Both the position numbers and the translations under genes were made by a program. 7,004 nt of DNA from an uncultured Clostridia bacterium. GTDB lineage: Bacteria > Bacillota > Clostridia > TANB77 > CAG-508. The notes under the pieces are model-generated. The model worked only from the letters and a program-made list of their open reading frames with translations, ran no database searches and was not told the origin of the DNA. Shown in pieces: positions 1 to 6,825 of the stretch (positions within the stretch are counted from its first letter, which is position 1; each line of letters starts with the position of its first letter). The stretch spans positions 422 to 7,425 of the forward strand of contig CAQYCU010000067.1 of the NCBI GenBank assembly GCA_948919095.1. The letters run 5' to 3'.

Positions 1-1859
1 GAATTTCGTATATAGTTAATTTCTTCCATTCCGTTTACTGTCGTTTTTTGTGAGAATGGATAGTAATTAGATACTGTATATCCATCTAATACCCAGTATT
101 GTCTACCTGAATCATCAATTACCATATATGGTTCTTCATAATATTTTAAATATGGCATTACTTTCTTAGCTCTGTCAATAATATTTCTGTTAGTAATTAT
201 TTTACTTTCATCTGTAAGTATTCCTGAGAATGCAATTTTAAAATCACCTTCTCTAATTCCTAGAATAAGTCTATCTATGAAATTTAATTTTAATCCCGAA
301 TTTCCACCATAATTGTAGCTTATCTCGTTATCTGAATCTTCATCTATGTAATCAATTTCTCTTTTTGCTGTATTTATCACAGCTGTGTTATTAGTCTCAA
401 GTCCATAATAAATTCGTGGTTGCATTATTGGTATTTTTGCTCTTGATAATCCTTCAAATTCCTTTTGTATTGTTTTTAGATTTCCATAATCATCAACTTC
501 GCCTGCTAATGTAACTATTGAACCGTAACCATGTGTATATTGATATGTTTTATTTGAATATGTTGTATTGTTATTTGATATCTCTCTTGGTGTTATATAT
601 ACTAATGTATCTTTTCCATCTATGTTATATTTTTGAATTTGTGTTGTTCTATATGTATAATATCCTTTTGAAGTTCTCGATGTTTGTAAGTCTTGCAATA
701 CATTTTTTGAAGTTACTATATCTATATTATTTAATGTATTTTTATTACTTTCAATTTCATTTTTTGTTATAGTTCCTGAATAGTCTATTGTTTGCTCTTC
801 AGCTGCTATTTTATATGCTTCTTTAGTAAATTTCATGTTGTTTTCAATATATTTTTCATCTGCTGTTAGTCTATTTGAGCCAATAAATATTATTTGATAT
901 ACAGCCATAACTCCTGCAAGTATAATCAGATATGCTGGAACTACCATTATGTTTCCTAGTACTTTTCTTAGATTTTTTTCTTTGAGTGATTTATATGCTT
1001 TTAATATTGAATATGTTGTAATTATTGATAAAAGTCCATAGCCCCATAGTTTTACTGTTGCATCTGCGTTGCCGGCTCCATATAGCGCATATTGTTCTCC
1101 TCCGCCTAAGTCAATTCCCATAAATTTTTCGTTGCCAATATTAGCAACCATTGTAAACAATACCATTAGTCCTGCTAGTACTGCAATTAGTTTTACTCTT
1201 GAACCTATTATTTCTACAATATTGCATTTTGATAATGTTTCTCTTGATACTCCATCAAAACTTATATTTAAAATTATTATTGAATATACTAATCCATATA
1301 TAAGTGTTGCTATAATTGCTACAATTAAATATAAAAGAATTATTTCTATAAGTGGTCTTGCAAATACTAAAAACGATATATCTAAGTTATATATTGGGTC
1401 TGTTATTCCAAACTTAGAATTGCTTACACACAAAAGTATTTTATTTAATAAAAGTTTTGAGCTTATTGCACTTCCTATTAAAGCAATTATAAATGATACT
1501 GATTTGTTAGGAAATTTAGGTATTTCTTTCTTTTCCTCATCAAAAAATATCTTTATCCCCTTTTTTATTGCTTTGTTGGTAAAAAAGAATAAACAAAATA
1601 AAAATATAAAATTTACTATAAGTGTTGTTGTTAAATATAATGTGTTTCTCCAAAATACATTTAAGTATTCCGTCCCTAATTCTCGCATTTCTAAGTAGTT
1701 TCCTCTAAAAATAACACCTGCAATAGCTACTACAATTAATACAATTGTTATTACAAGTTTTTTTCTATTGAATTTCTTCTTGTTTTTTCTAATCTCTTCT
1801 GTTATCTCAATATTTTTTTCCTGAGTTTGATTATTCTTTTCTTCTTTATTTTTTTTCAT
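1..1859 (-). CDS. UPF0182 family integral membrane protein (partial, C-terminus off the left edge)
   Basis: The frame stays open from the ATG at 1859 to the window edge, giving 619 codons with no stop. Family members are usually about 900-1000 residues, so roughly the last third is missing. The product has a lysine-rich cytoplasmic N-terminus (residues 1-34) and about seven membrane segments, near 35-52, 74-93, 121-138, 170-196, 222-242, 271-289 and 304-326. A large, probably extracytoplasmic domain follows. Family hallmarks are DISF near 160-163, PRIYYG at 481-486, WVLDGYT at 589-595, YPFSQ at 600-604 and NYIRN at 615-619. This is the UPF0182 family (COG1615, Pfam PF03699). Its function is unknown and I assign none. 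The start follows AGGAGTGG by 5 nt, and the gene begins 11 nt after the ftsY stop, so it is probably co-transcribed with ftsY. Family membership is near certain. Confidence 0.93.
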   Translation of the reverse strand, partial: MKKNKEEKNNQTQEKNIEITEEIRKNKKKFNRKKLVITIVLIVVAIAGVIFRGNYLEMRELGTEYLNVFWRNTLYLTTTLIVNFIFLFCLFFFTNKAIKKGIKIFFDEEKKEIPKFPNKSVSFIIALIGSAISSKLLLNKILLCVSNSKFGITDPIYNLDISFLVFARPLIEIILLYLIVAIIATLIYGLVYSIIILNISFDGVSRETLSKCNIVEIIGSRVKLIAVLAGLMVLFTMVANIGNEKFMGIDLGGGEQYALYGAGNADATVKLWGYGLLSIITTYSILKAYKSLKEKNLRKVLGNIMVVPAYLIILAGVMAVYQIIFIGSNRLTADEKYIENNMKFTKEAYKIAAEEQTIDYSGTITKNEIESNKNTLNNIDIVTSKNVLQDLQTSRTSKGYYTYRTTQIQKYNIDGKDTLVYITPREISNNNTTYSNKTYQYTHGYGSIVTLAGEVDDYGNLKTIQKEFEGLSRAKIPIMQPRIYYGLETNNTAVINTAKREIDYIDEDSDNEISYNYGGNSGLKLNFIDRLILGIREGDFKIAFSGILTDESKIITNRNIIDRAKKVMPYLKYYEEPYMVIDDSGRQYWVLDGYTVSNYYPFSQKTTVNGMEEINYIRN

Positions 1860-1864
1860 ATAAT

Positions 1865-1872
1865 CCACTCCT
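1865..1872 (-). promoter_or_regulatory. Ribosome binding site of the UPF0182 gene, overlapping the ftsY stop codon
   Basis: On the minus strand the sequence reads AGGAGTGG followed by 5 nt and then ATG. The first bases of this site are part of the ftsY TAG stop (1871-1873). Ribosomes ending on ftsY therefore stand on the start region of the next gene. This fits translational coupling, which is inferred. Confidence 0.7.
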
Positions 1873-2752
1873 AGTCAAAAATTGCATTTACAAATTCCTC
1901 ATCATTAAATATTTCCATATCATCTATTTGTTCACCAACACCAATAAATTTTACTGGTAATTTGTTTTCTTTTACAAGTCTTATAACTATTCCTCCTTTT
2001 GCTGTACCATCTAATTTTGTAATAATTAATCCAGTAAGACCTGTACATTCCTTAAATGAATTTACTTGTGAAATTGCATTCTGCCCTATTGAGCCATCTA
2101 ATACCAGTATTGTTTCCTTAGATGAATTCGGCATTTCCCTATCAATTACCTTTTTCATTTTTTCAAGTTCATCCATTAAGTATTTTTTATTTTGAAGTCT
2201 ACCTGCTGTATCACAAATTAATATATCAGCATTTTCTTCTTTTGCCTTTTTACATCCATCAAATATTACTGAAGATGGGTCTTGACCTTCATTACCTTTT
2301 ACTATTTCGCACTCTGCTCTTTTAGCCCATTCTTCTAGTTGTTCTGTTGCAGCTGCTCTAAATGTGTCGCCTGCTGCTATAATTACTTTTTTTCCTTCTC
2401 TTTTAAACTTGCTTGCAATCTTTCCAATTGAAGTTGTTTTTCCTGCACCATTTACTCCAACCATTAGCATAACTGCTGGTGTGTTTTCTATATTTAAGTC
2501 AGCTTTACAGTCTTCGAATATTTTAGTAATTTCACTTTTTAATTCTTCTTTTACTAATTCCGCATCCTCTATTTTTTCTTTTTTTATTTTATCTTTTAAA
2601 TTTCCTATTATCTCTTCTGCTGTTTCAACTCCCACGTCCGCCATAATCAGACTTTCTTCAAGTTCTTCCATAAGGTTTTCATCAACTTTAGTAAAACCTA
2701 AAGATATTCTTGTCTTTTCTAGTCCCTTTTTTAATTTGTCGAAAAATCCCAT
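1871..2752 (-). CDS. ftsY: FtsY, signal recognition particle receptor GTPase
   Basis: FtsY is the SRP receptor. It docks SRP-ribosome-nascent chain complexes at the cytoplasmic membrane, where FtsY and Ffh activate each other's GTPase. The 293-residue product is a minimal NG-domain form without an acidic A domain. It opens with the amphipathic MGFFDKLKKGLEKTR, a typical FtsY membrane-targeting start. The N helical bundle follows (about 20-85). The G domain shows the P-loop GVNGAGKTTS (99-108), DTFRAAA (129-135), DTAGR (181-185), TKLD (245-248) and GVGEQIDDM (271-279). The segment usually written DATTGQN reads DGSIGQN here (219-225), a mild departure. I chose the ATG at 2752 because AGAAGGAG lies 8 nt upstream and the family normally starts there. 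A GTG at 2800 would add 16 residues but has no good ribosome site and sits at or above the predicted transcription start. It has its own promoter and is followed closely by the UPF0182 gene. Confidence 0.97.
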   Translation of the reverse strand: MGFFDKLKKGLEKTRISLGFTKVDENLMEELEESLIMADVGVETAEEIIGNLKDKIKKEKIEDAELVKEELKSEITKIFEDCKADLNIENTPAVMLMVGVNGAGKTTSIGKIASKFKREGKKVIIAAGDTFRAAATEQLEEWAKRAECEIVKGNEGQDPSSVIFDGCKKAKEENADILICDTAGRLQNKKYLMDELEKMKKVIDREMPNSSKETILVLDGSIGQNAISQVNSFKECTGLTGLIITKLDGTAKGGIVIRLVKENKLPVKFIGVGEQIDDMEIFNDEEFVNAIFD

Positions 2753-2760
2753 TCTTGCTA

Positions 2761-2768
2761 CTCCTTCT
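2761..2768 (-). promoter_or_regulatory. Ribosome binding site that fixes the ftsY start at 2752
   Basis: AGAAGGAG on the minus strand lies 8 nt before the ATG at 2752. No comparable purine-rich site precedes the alternative GTG at 2800. This supports the shorter FtsY. Confidence 0.8.
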
Positions 2769-2801
2769 ACTTTTAGTTCATTATACGTGTTTTTCTCCAC
2801 T

Positions 2802-2830
2802 ATTATATATAATTATATGGAAAAATTCAA
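2802..2830 (-). promoter_or_regulatory. Sigma-A-type promoter for ftsY and the UPF0182 gene
   Basis: On the minus strand TTGAAT (2825-2830) and a perfect TATAAT (2802-2807) are separated by exactly 17 nt, in the 86-nt gap between hemW and ftsY. Transcription would start near 2795, leaving a leader of about 42 nt with the Shine-Dalgarno site in it. A second TATAAT at 2780-2785 lacks a convincing -35 box. In such AT-rich DNA -10-like boxes arise by chance, but the combination of both boxes, the spacing and the position is good. Confidence 0.65.
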
Positions 2831-2838
2831 TAGTAATC

Positions 2839-3975
2839 CTATATAAACTCTTCCCAAACAATATTTGCAACATTGAGCCCTTTATCTGTTAATTGTATTT
2901 TTTCATCTCCTGTTAATACAATCAATTCTCTGTAAAGCAATTTATATAGCTTTAGTCTGTATAGTTCAAGTGGGTTTTGATTAAATTTTTTCTCAAATTC
3001 TTTAATGCTAACACCGTCTAACTTTCTAAGTCCTAGTATTATGTATTCATTCATTTCAGTTTGCTTGTCTTGTTTTTCCTCAATTTTTACATTTTTATTA
3101 AATTCATTATTGTTTATATTTTCAATGTATTTTTCAATGTTACTTATATTACTATATCTAACTTTATTTTCATATGATGATGCTGCAATTCCAAATCCTA
3201 AATATTCTTTTTGTGTCCAGCAATCTACATTATGTTTTGATTCAAAACCTTTTTTTGCGAAATTAGATATCTCGTAATGAATATATCCATTTTCTTCAAG
3301 TTTTCGTTTAGTAAACCAGTACATATATCTGTCAAGTTCTTCATCTGCCGGCTTTAACTGTGCCTTTTCATACATTTCCATAAATATTGTTCCTGGTTCT
3401 AGTATTAACGAATATACTGATATATGTAGTAATTCTAATTCTATTAGTTTGTTAATTGTATCTTCTACATCATAAATTGTTTGATTTGGAAGCCCTATAA
3501 TTATATCTGTATTTATATTTGTAAATCCTACTTTTCTAGCTAGGTTTATTGTTTCTAAATAATTTTCATATGTATGAATTCTTCCTATTGCTTTTAGTAA
3601 TTCATTATTAGAACTTTGAAGTCCTATGCTTAATCTATTAATTCCAGATTCTTTATAAGCTTTTAGCTTTTCCTCATTTGCTGTATTAGGATTTACTTCA
3701 ATTGTTATTTCTGCTTTTTTATCAACTTCATAATTATTTTTTATAGTTTTTATTATATCTACAATGTATTCTTCTGAAATAGATGAAGGTGTTCCTCCTC
3801 CTATATAAATTGTTTTTACATTATAATCTTTATTTGCTCTCTTTTTTATTTCTAATTTTAGAGCATGTATGTATTGTTCTATTTTTTCTTCTTTTTGAGC
3901 AAATGATACAAAATCACAGTAGTAACATTTGCTTTTACAAAATGGTATGTGTATATATATGCCTATTTCTTTCAT
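2839..3975 (-). CDS. hemW: HemW, radical SAM heme chaperone (formerly annotated as HemN-like coproporphyrinogen oxidase)
   Basis: HemW is a radical-SAM-fold protein that binds heme and delivers it to target proteins. It is often mislabelled as oxygen-independent coproporphyrinogen III oxidase. The 378-residue length equals that of E. coli HemW. The [4Fe-4S]-binding motif is C13-x3-C17-x2-C20 followed by DF. True HemN has a further cysteine just after this motif, which is absent here, favouring HemW. Other motifs are YIGGGTPS (57-64), EVNPNT (93-98), NRLSIGLQS (113-121), TDIIIGLP (156-163), HYEISNFA (233-240) and HNVDCW followed by YLGFG (248-262). A HemN C-terminal domain covers roughly 305-370. 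GAAAGG lies 8 nt before the ATG. The gene begins 39 nt after whiA without a clear promoter of its own, so it is probably read from the operon promoter. No heme biosynthesis gene is in view. Confidence 0.93.
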   Translation of the reverse strand: MKEIGIYIHIPFCKSKCYYCDFVSFAQKEEKIEQYIHALKLEIKKRANKDYNVKTIYIGGGTPSSISEEYIVDIIKTIKNNYEVDKKAEITIEVNPNTANEEKLKAYKESGINRLSIGLQSSNNELLKAIGRIHTYENYLETINLARKVGFTNINTDIIIGLPNQTIYDVEDTINKLIELELLHISVYSLILEPGTIFMEMYEKAQLKPADEELDRYMYWFTKRKLEENGYIHYEISNFAKKGFESKHNVDCWTQKEYLGFGIAASSYENKVRYSNISNIEKYIENINNNEFNKNVKIEEKQDKQTEMNEYIILGLRKLDGVSIKEFEKKFNQNPLELYRLKLYKLLYRELIVLTGDEKIQLTDKGLNVANIVWEEFI

Positions 3976-4014
3976 TTTATTTGCCTTTCACTTATTTGGT
4001 ATAATTTAACTTTT

Positions 4015-4848
4015 TTATTTTTTTCGTAACTCTTCTGCAAATTTTGATATGCTTTCCATTCTATGATTTACGCCTGATTTACTTAGTGGCTCTGTTAGTA
4101 GTTCTCCTAATTCTTTTAATGATGCATTTGGATTATTTATTCTAACTTGAGCTAGTTCCTGCTCCTTAGGTGATAATTTGTCAAATTGTTTTTTCGATTT
4201 TATAAATTTAATGTCTTCAATTTGTTTTACAGATGTTGTTATTATTTTATTCATGTTTGCTGTTTCATAGTTTACTATTCTGTTTACTTTATTTCTCATT
4301 TCCTTGTAAATTCTAGTATCTTCAAATTCTAGTACGCTTTTATTAGCTCCAATAAAAGCTAAAAAGTTTACTATATTTTCCCCATCATCTATATACACTA
4401 AATACTTATTTTCTCTTTTTATTATATTTGATATAATTTCATTGTTATCTAATAATTCTTTTATGTACTTAGCATTGTCATTTTTTTCAAAAATCATTTC
4501 TAAATGATATGTTTTTTTAGGTTCTGTAATTGAACCTGAGCCTAAGAATGCTCCTCTTACAATAGCTCTTTTTTCTTCAATATCAGTTATTTCCTCGTTT
4601 GGTAACTCAATCTTACCTTTTAACTTTATTTTGTACTTTTTACCTTTAATTGATATTGAGTAATTATCATGTCCCATATTACTTAAAAGTTTTGAAAATC
4701 TATTTATGTTATATTCGCTTTCAGTTGAAAACTCATTTGAGAAAATTGTTAATAAATATCCTTCTAGTTCTGCTTTTACTAATCTTTTATTTGATAAGTT
4801 CCTAAGTTGCCCTAACTCTTTTTTTACATTAGTAGAAAATTCATTCAT
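4015..4848 (-). CDS. whiA: WhiA, DNA-binding sporulation/cell-division regulator, short form
   Basis: WhiA combines an inactive LAGLIDADG homing-endonuclease fold with a C-terminal helix-turn-helix. It acts in sporulation of actinomycetes and, in Bacillus, in cell division and chromosome segregation. The 277-residue product starts with the family-like MNEFSTNVKKEL. It carries RGAFLGSGSI (98-107) with YHLEM (114-118), IGANKSVLEFEDTRI (166-180), and NRIVNYETANMNK (189-201). The C-terminal helix-turn-helix shows SLKELGELL (243-251) and SKSGVNHRM (256-264). It is about 40 residues shorter than B. subtilis WhiA (316 residues, from memory). The loss is mainly in the first half, and the N-terminal cysteine pair is missing. 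The first LAGLIDADG-like subdomain is therefore reduced while the DNA-binding end is intact. The gene overlaps the end of prmC by 8 nt. The family's usual partners rapZ and yvcK are not adjacent. Confidence 0.93.
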   Translation of the reverse strand: MNEFSTNVKKELGQLRNLSNKRLVKAELEGYLLTIFSNEFSTESEYNINRFSKLLSNMGHDNYSISIKGKKYKIKLKGKIELPNEEITDIEEKRAIVRGAFLGSGSITEPKKTYHLEMIFEKNDNAKYIKELLDNNEIISNIIKRENKYLVYIDDGENIVNFLAFIGANKSVLEFEDTRIYKEMRNKVNRIVNYETANMNKIITTSVKQIEDIKFIKSKKQFDKLSPKEQELAQVRINNPNASLKELGELLTEPLSKSGVNHRMESISKFAEELRKK

Positions 4849-5668
4849 TTTTAGCCATTCTCCTCCAAATTATAACTCTATCATTTTTGGTATAGTCTTT
4901 TATACATTCAGCATTTTCAAAAATATTAGTTACTTCTTCTTTTTGGTCATATCCAATTTCCATTAAAATGTATCCTTCGTTATTTAGATATTTTTCGACA
5001 TTTTCCCTTATAATTCTGTAAAAGTCTAACCCATCTGCTCCGCCATCTAATGCAATTTTAGGTTCATTCTGAACTTCTTTGCTTAATGTAGAAATTATAT
5101 CTGTTTTAATATATGGTGGATTTGATACTATTATGTCGAATTTTAAGTCTATATTTTCAAACATATCTGAATGTATAAAATTTATTAATTGATTACTTTG
5201 TAAAATATTTGTAGCATTTTTATTTGCAATATCTAGTGCTTCTTTACTTATATCGCTTGCATATATTTCAATACTATCTTCAAAATATTTCTTTAAAGAT
5301 ATTGCAATTGCACCACTTCCAGTACATAAATCAAGAATAGTTGCTTTTCCTTTTTCATAAATTTTTTCCTGTGCTTTTAATATTGTTTGTTCAACTAATA
5401 CTTCTGTATCTGGTTGAGGAATTAGTACATTTTCATTAACATAAAAATCTTCTCCCATAAATTCTTGAACTTTAGTTATATATTGCAAGGGTGTTCCCAT
5501 TTTTAACTTATCAACATACTTTATAAATTCCTTGAAGTTGCTCTCACTAAGTTCTTCCTCAATATTTATAATTATATATTTTTCTTCTTTTTCCAATATA
5601 TAGCATAGTATTCTCCTTGCTGACATAAAGTCAATATCTGAACTATCTATTGCTTGTTTTATTGTCAT
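4841..5668 (-). CDS. prmC: PrmC (HemK), peptide chain release factor N5-glutamine methyltransferase
   Basis: PrmC is a cytoplasmic SAM-dependent enzyme that methylates the glutamine of the GGQ motif in release factors RF1 and RF2, which improves peptide release. The 275-residue product has the normal length. Its N-terminal helical domain ends with GTPLQYI (58-64) and a QEFMG element (68-72), followed by VLIPQPDTE (81-89). The SAM-binding motif is LDLCTGSGAIA (112-122), with the acidic D139 in ASDIS. The catalytic NPPY is at 183-186, and EPKIALDGGADGLDFYR (202-218) is the usual PrmC C-terminal signature. GGAG lies 10 nt before the ATG. The gene follows the upstream membrane-protein gene by 16 nt and overlaps whiA by 8 nt, so it sits within the operon. 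The substrate gene prfA, a frequent neighbour in Bacillota, is not in this window. Confidence 0.96.
   Translation of the reverse strand: MTIKQAIDSSDIDFMSARRILCYILEKEEKYIIINIEEELSESNFKEFIKYVDKLKMGTPLQYITKVQEFMGEDFYVNENVLIPQPDTEVLVEQTILKAQEKIYEKGKATILDLCTGSGAIAISLKKYFEDSIEIYASDISKEALDIANKNATNILQSNQLINFIHSDMFENIDLKFDIIVSNPPYIKTDIISTLSKEVQNEPKIALDGGADGLDFYRIIRENVEKYLNNEGYILMEIGYDQKEEVTNIFENAECIKDYTKNDRVIIWRRMAKNE
4860..4866 (-). promoter_or_regulatory. Ribosome binding site of whiA inside the prmC 3' end
   Basis: GGAGGAG on the minus strand lies within the last codons of prmC, 11 nt before the whiA ATG (4848), which is slightly long. An ATG at 4858 is closer but is in the prmC frame and encodes only the last prmC residues (MAKNE). 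The arrangement suggests translational coupling of the two genes. Confidence 0.65.
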
Positions 5669-5684
5669 TAATTTTCTACTCCAT

Positions 5685-6599
5685 TTATTTAATTCTTAAA
5701 AATTTAAACATGTTTTTTCCCTCAAGTATTTTTGTAAAACTTCCATTGTAAATTGTATCTCCTGTTATAGTATCTTCAAACGGTATTTCTAAATATACAT
5801 TTGCAATAAATTCTTGGTCATAATTATTGATTAATGTAATTCTGAATGAAACAGAAGTTGATATTTCACTTAATATAACACCTGATTTTCTAAGTAGTGT
5901 TCCATTAAATACCATATCTGAATTAATATCTGATATTATATGATTTTGCTTTATGTTATTTACATATTCTAAAGTTATTGGATGCGAACAATCTGTATGT
6001 GTTTCAGGTTTTGAATAATCTATTTCGCCATCATTTAATACTTTAAAATTTAACTTATCTGTTATCTTATCTTCATCTGATTTATCAAATATTTGAGTTT
6101 GAAGAGTTTCATCTCCATTAATTTCTTCATTTGTTAAATTCGCCTCAGTTGCTGTATATATGCTTTTTCCAAAATCCTCTACATTCTTATAATATAAATT
6201 TGGAAATCCTATTTCTGGTCCTGAAAACTTAACATTATCAATATACATTTCTTTTATAGTATTTTCATAATCAAAATACTCATCTTTTCTGTTATTTATG
6301 TATATTGCAATGTCTGTATATTGATATGGATTGATATTCCATACAGCTCTTTTTTCAGTATTTTCAATAGCACTAGCACTACTATAGAGTACAATTTTAT
6401 CAATACTAAAAACTGTTTTTAAATTTAGTTTGTATATATTGCTTCTTTCATCATCAAACTTTTTATTCATTAATTTTATTGATAAAGTAAAGTGCAACAT
6501 CAAAATCAGTATTATTAATAATACTGATGATATAAATATTTTCCTTTTAATCTTATATTTTTCATCCCCATTTACAATTACTGTAGTTTTGTTTCTCAT
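5685..6599 (-). CDS. Unrecognised single-pass membrane protein, first gene of the operon
   Basis: I do not recognise this 304-residue protein. Residues 1-20 are charged and rich in lysine and arginine (cytoplasmic). Residues 20-41 form one hydrophobic segment (IFISSVLLIILILMLHFTLS) with no signal-peptidase-like site, so it is probably an N-terminal anchor with the rest outside the membrane. The outer part is acidic and rich in Asn, Ile, Asp and Tyr. It contains SIDKIVLYSSASAIENTEKR (65-84), WNINPYQYTDIAIYINN (87-103), a low-complexity acidic linker near 150-195 and a single cysteine (C204). Alternating hydrophobic residues toward the C-terminus suggest a beta-rich domain. AAGGA lies 7 nt before the ATG, and a good promoter stands just upstream. 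It lies 16 nt before prmC, so co-transcription is likely, but this does not reveal a function. That it is a real gene is well supported by length, ribosome site, promoter and coding character. Confidence 0.88.
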   Translation of the reverse strand: MRNKTTVIVNGDEKYKIKRKIFISSVLLIILILMLHFTLSIKLMNKKFDDERSNIYKLNLKTVFSIDKIVLYSSASAIENTEKRAVWNINPYQYTDIAIYINNRKDEYFDYENTIKEMYIDNVKFSGPEIGFPNLYYKNVEDFGKSIYTATEANLTNEEINGDETLQTQIFDKSDEDKITDKLNFKVLNDGEIDYSKPETHTDCSHPITLEYVNNIKQNHIISDINSDMVFNGTLLRKSGVILSEISTSVSFRITLINNYDQEFIANVYLEIPFEDTITGDTIYNGSFTKILEGKNMFKFLRIK

Positions 6600-6621
6600 T
6601 AATTTTTCCTTTTTTCTTTAA

Positions 6622-6650
6622 ATTCTACCATAATTTTCTTATATTTTCAA
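6622..6650 (-). promoter_or_regulatory. Strong extended -10 sigma-A promoter at the head of the six-gene operon
   Basis: On the minus strand TTGAAA (6645-6650) and TAGAAT (6622-6627) are spaced by exactly 17 nt, with TGG directly before the -10 box (an extended -10). Transcription would start near 6615, giving a short leader of about 16 nt that already contains the AAGGA ribosome site (6607-6611). There is no room for a leader riboswitch. With no clear terminator until the left edge, it can serve all six genes. Confidence 0.75.
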
Positions 6651-6705
6651 TAATTTATTTATTAAAATATATAGTATTTTTTATAAACTTACTATTTTGC
6701 TAAAC

Positions 6706-6730
6706 TTTTAGTGTTTGTAAAATTTTAGTG
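6706..6730. repeat. Pair of TTTTAGTG direct repeats in the divergent spacer
   Basis: The octamer TTTTAGTG occurs at 6706-6713 and again at 6723-6730, 17 bp start to start. They lie upstream of the operon promoter (minus strand) and of the RNA promoter (plus strand). The rest of the spacer from about 6651 to 6772 is AT-rich (15% GC in 6661-6720) with no gene. The repeats could be regulator half-sites or chance in low-complexity DNA. Confidence 0.3.
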
Positions 6731-6772
6731 AATTTTGTCTATGTAAATTTGTCAAAAATATTTTTTTATTTA

Positions 6773-6815
6773 TTGATTTTTTTTTAAAATTATGATATGC
6801 TAATTATAATATAAT
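6773..6815 (+). promoter_or_regulatory. Probable promoter of the structured RNA
   Basis: On the plus strand TTGATT (6773-6778) lies 17 nt before TATGCT (6796-6801), which is preceded by TGA (an extended -10 element). Two overlapping perfect TATAAT boxes follow at 6805-6810 and 6810-6815. The second would place the start near 6822, close to the first paired base of the RNA, but it lacks a recognisable -35 box. Which -10 is used cannot be decided by eye. That a plus-strand promoter lies in this interval is likely. Confidence 0.55.
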
Positions 6816-6825
6816 AATTATTTAT

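Noticed and set aside
1069..1698. Open frame of 209 codons on the plus strand
   Set aside because: It lies opposite the UPF0182 gene, whose protein matches its family over the same stretch. It has no ribosome site, and its low-complexity Ile/Ser-rich product is what the complement of AT-rich membrane-protein codons gives.
1860..2838. Intrinsic terminators between the operon genes
   Set aside because: No GC-containing hairpin followed by a minus-strand T-run is visible in the gaps. The many T-runs on the printed strand read as A-runs in the direction of transcription.
2364..2846. Open frame of 160 codons on the plus strand opposite ftsY
   Set aside because: It is a Ser/Phe-rich shadow of the ftsY N and G domains with no family resemblance or start signals.
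3991..4014. TATAAT at 4000-4005 (plus strand) and TTATAC-like boxes (minus strand) as a promoter between whiA and hemW
   Set aside because: Neither strand has a convincing -35 box at 16-18 nt; the best minus-strand pair is 19 nt apart with a poor -35. The hexamers are expected by chance in such AT-rich DNA.
6721..6755. Perfect TTGACA on the minus strand (6750-6755) as the -35 of the operon promoter
   Set aside because: At 17 nt it is followed only by TTCACT, a weak -10 box. The TTGAAA/TGG-TAGAAT pair closer to the gene is much better.
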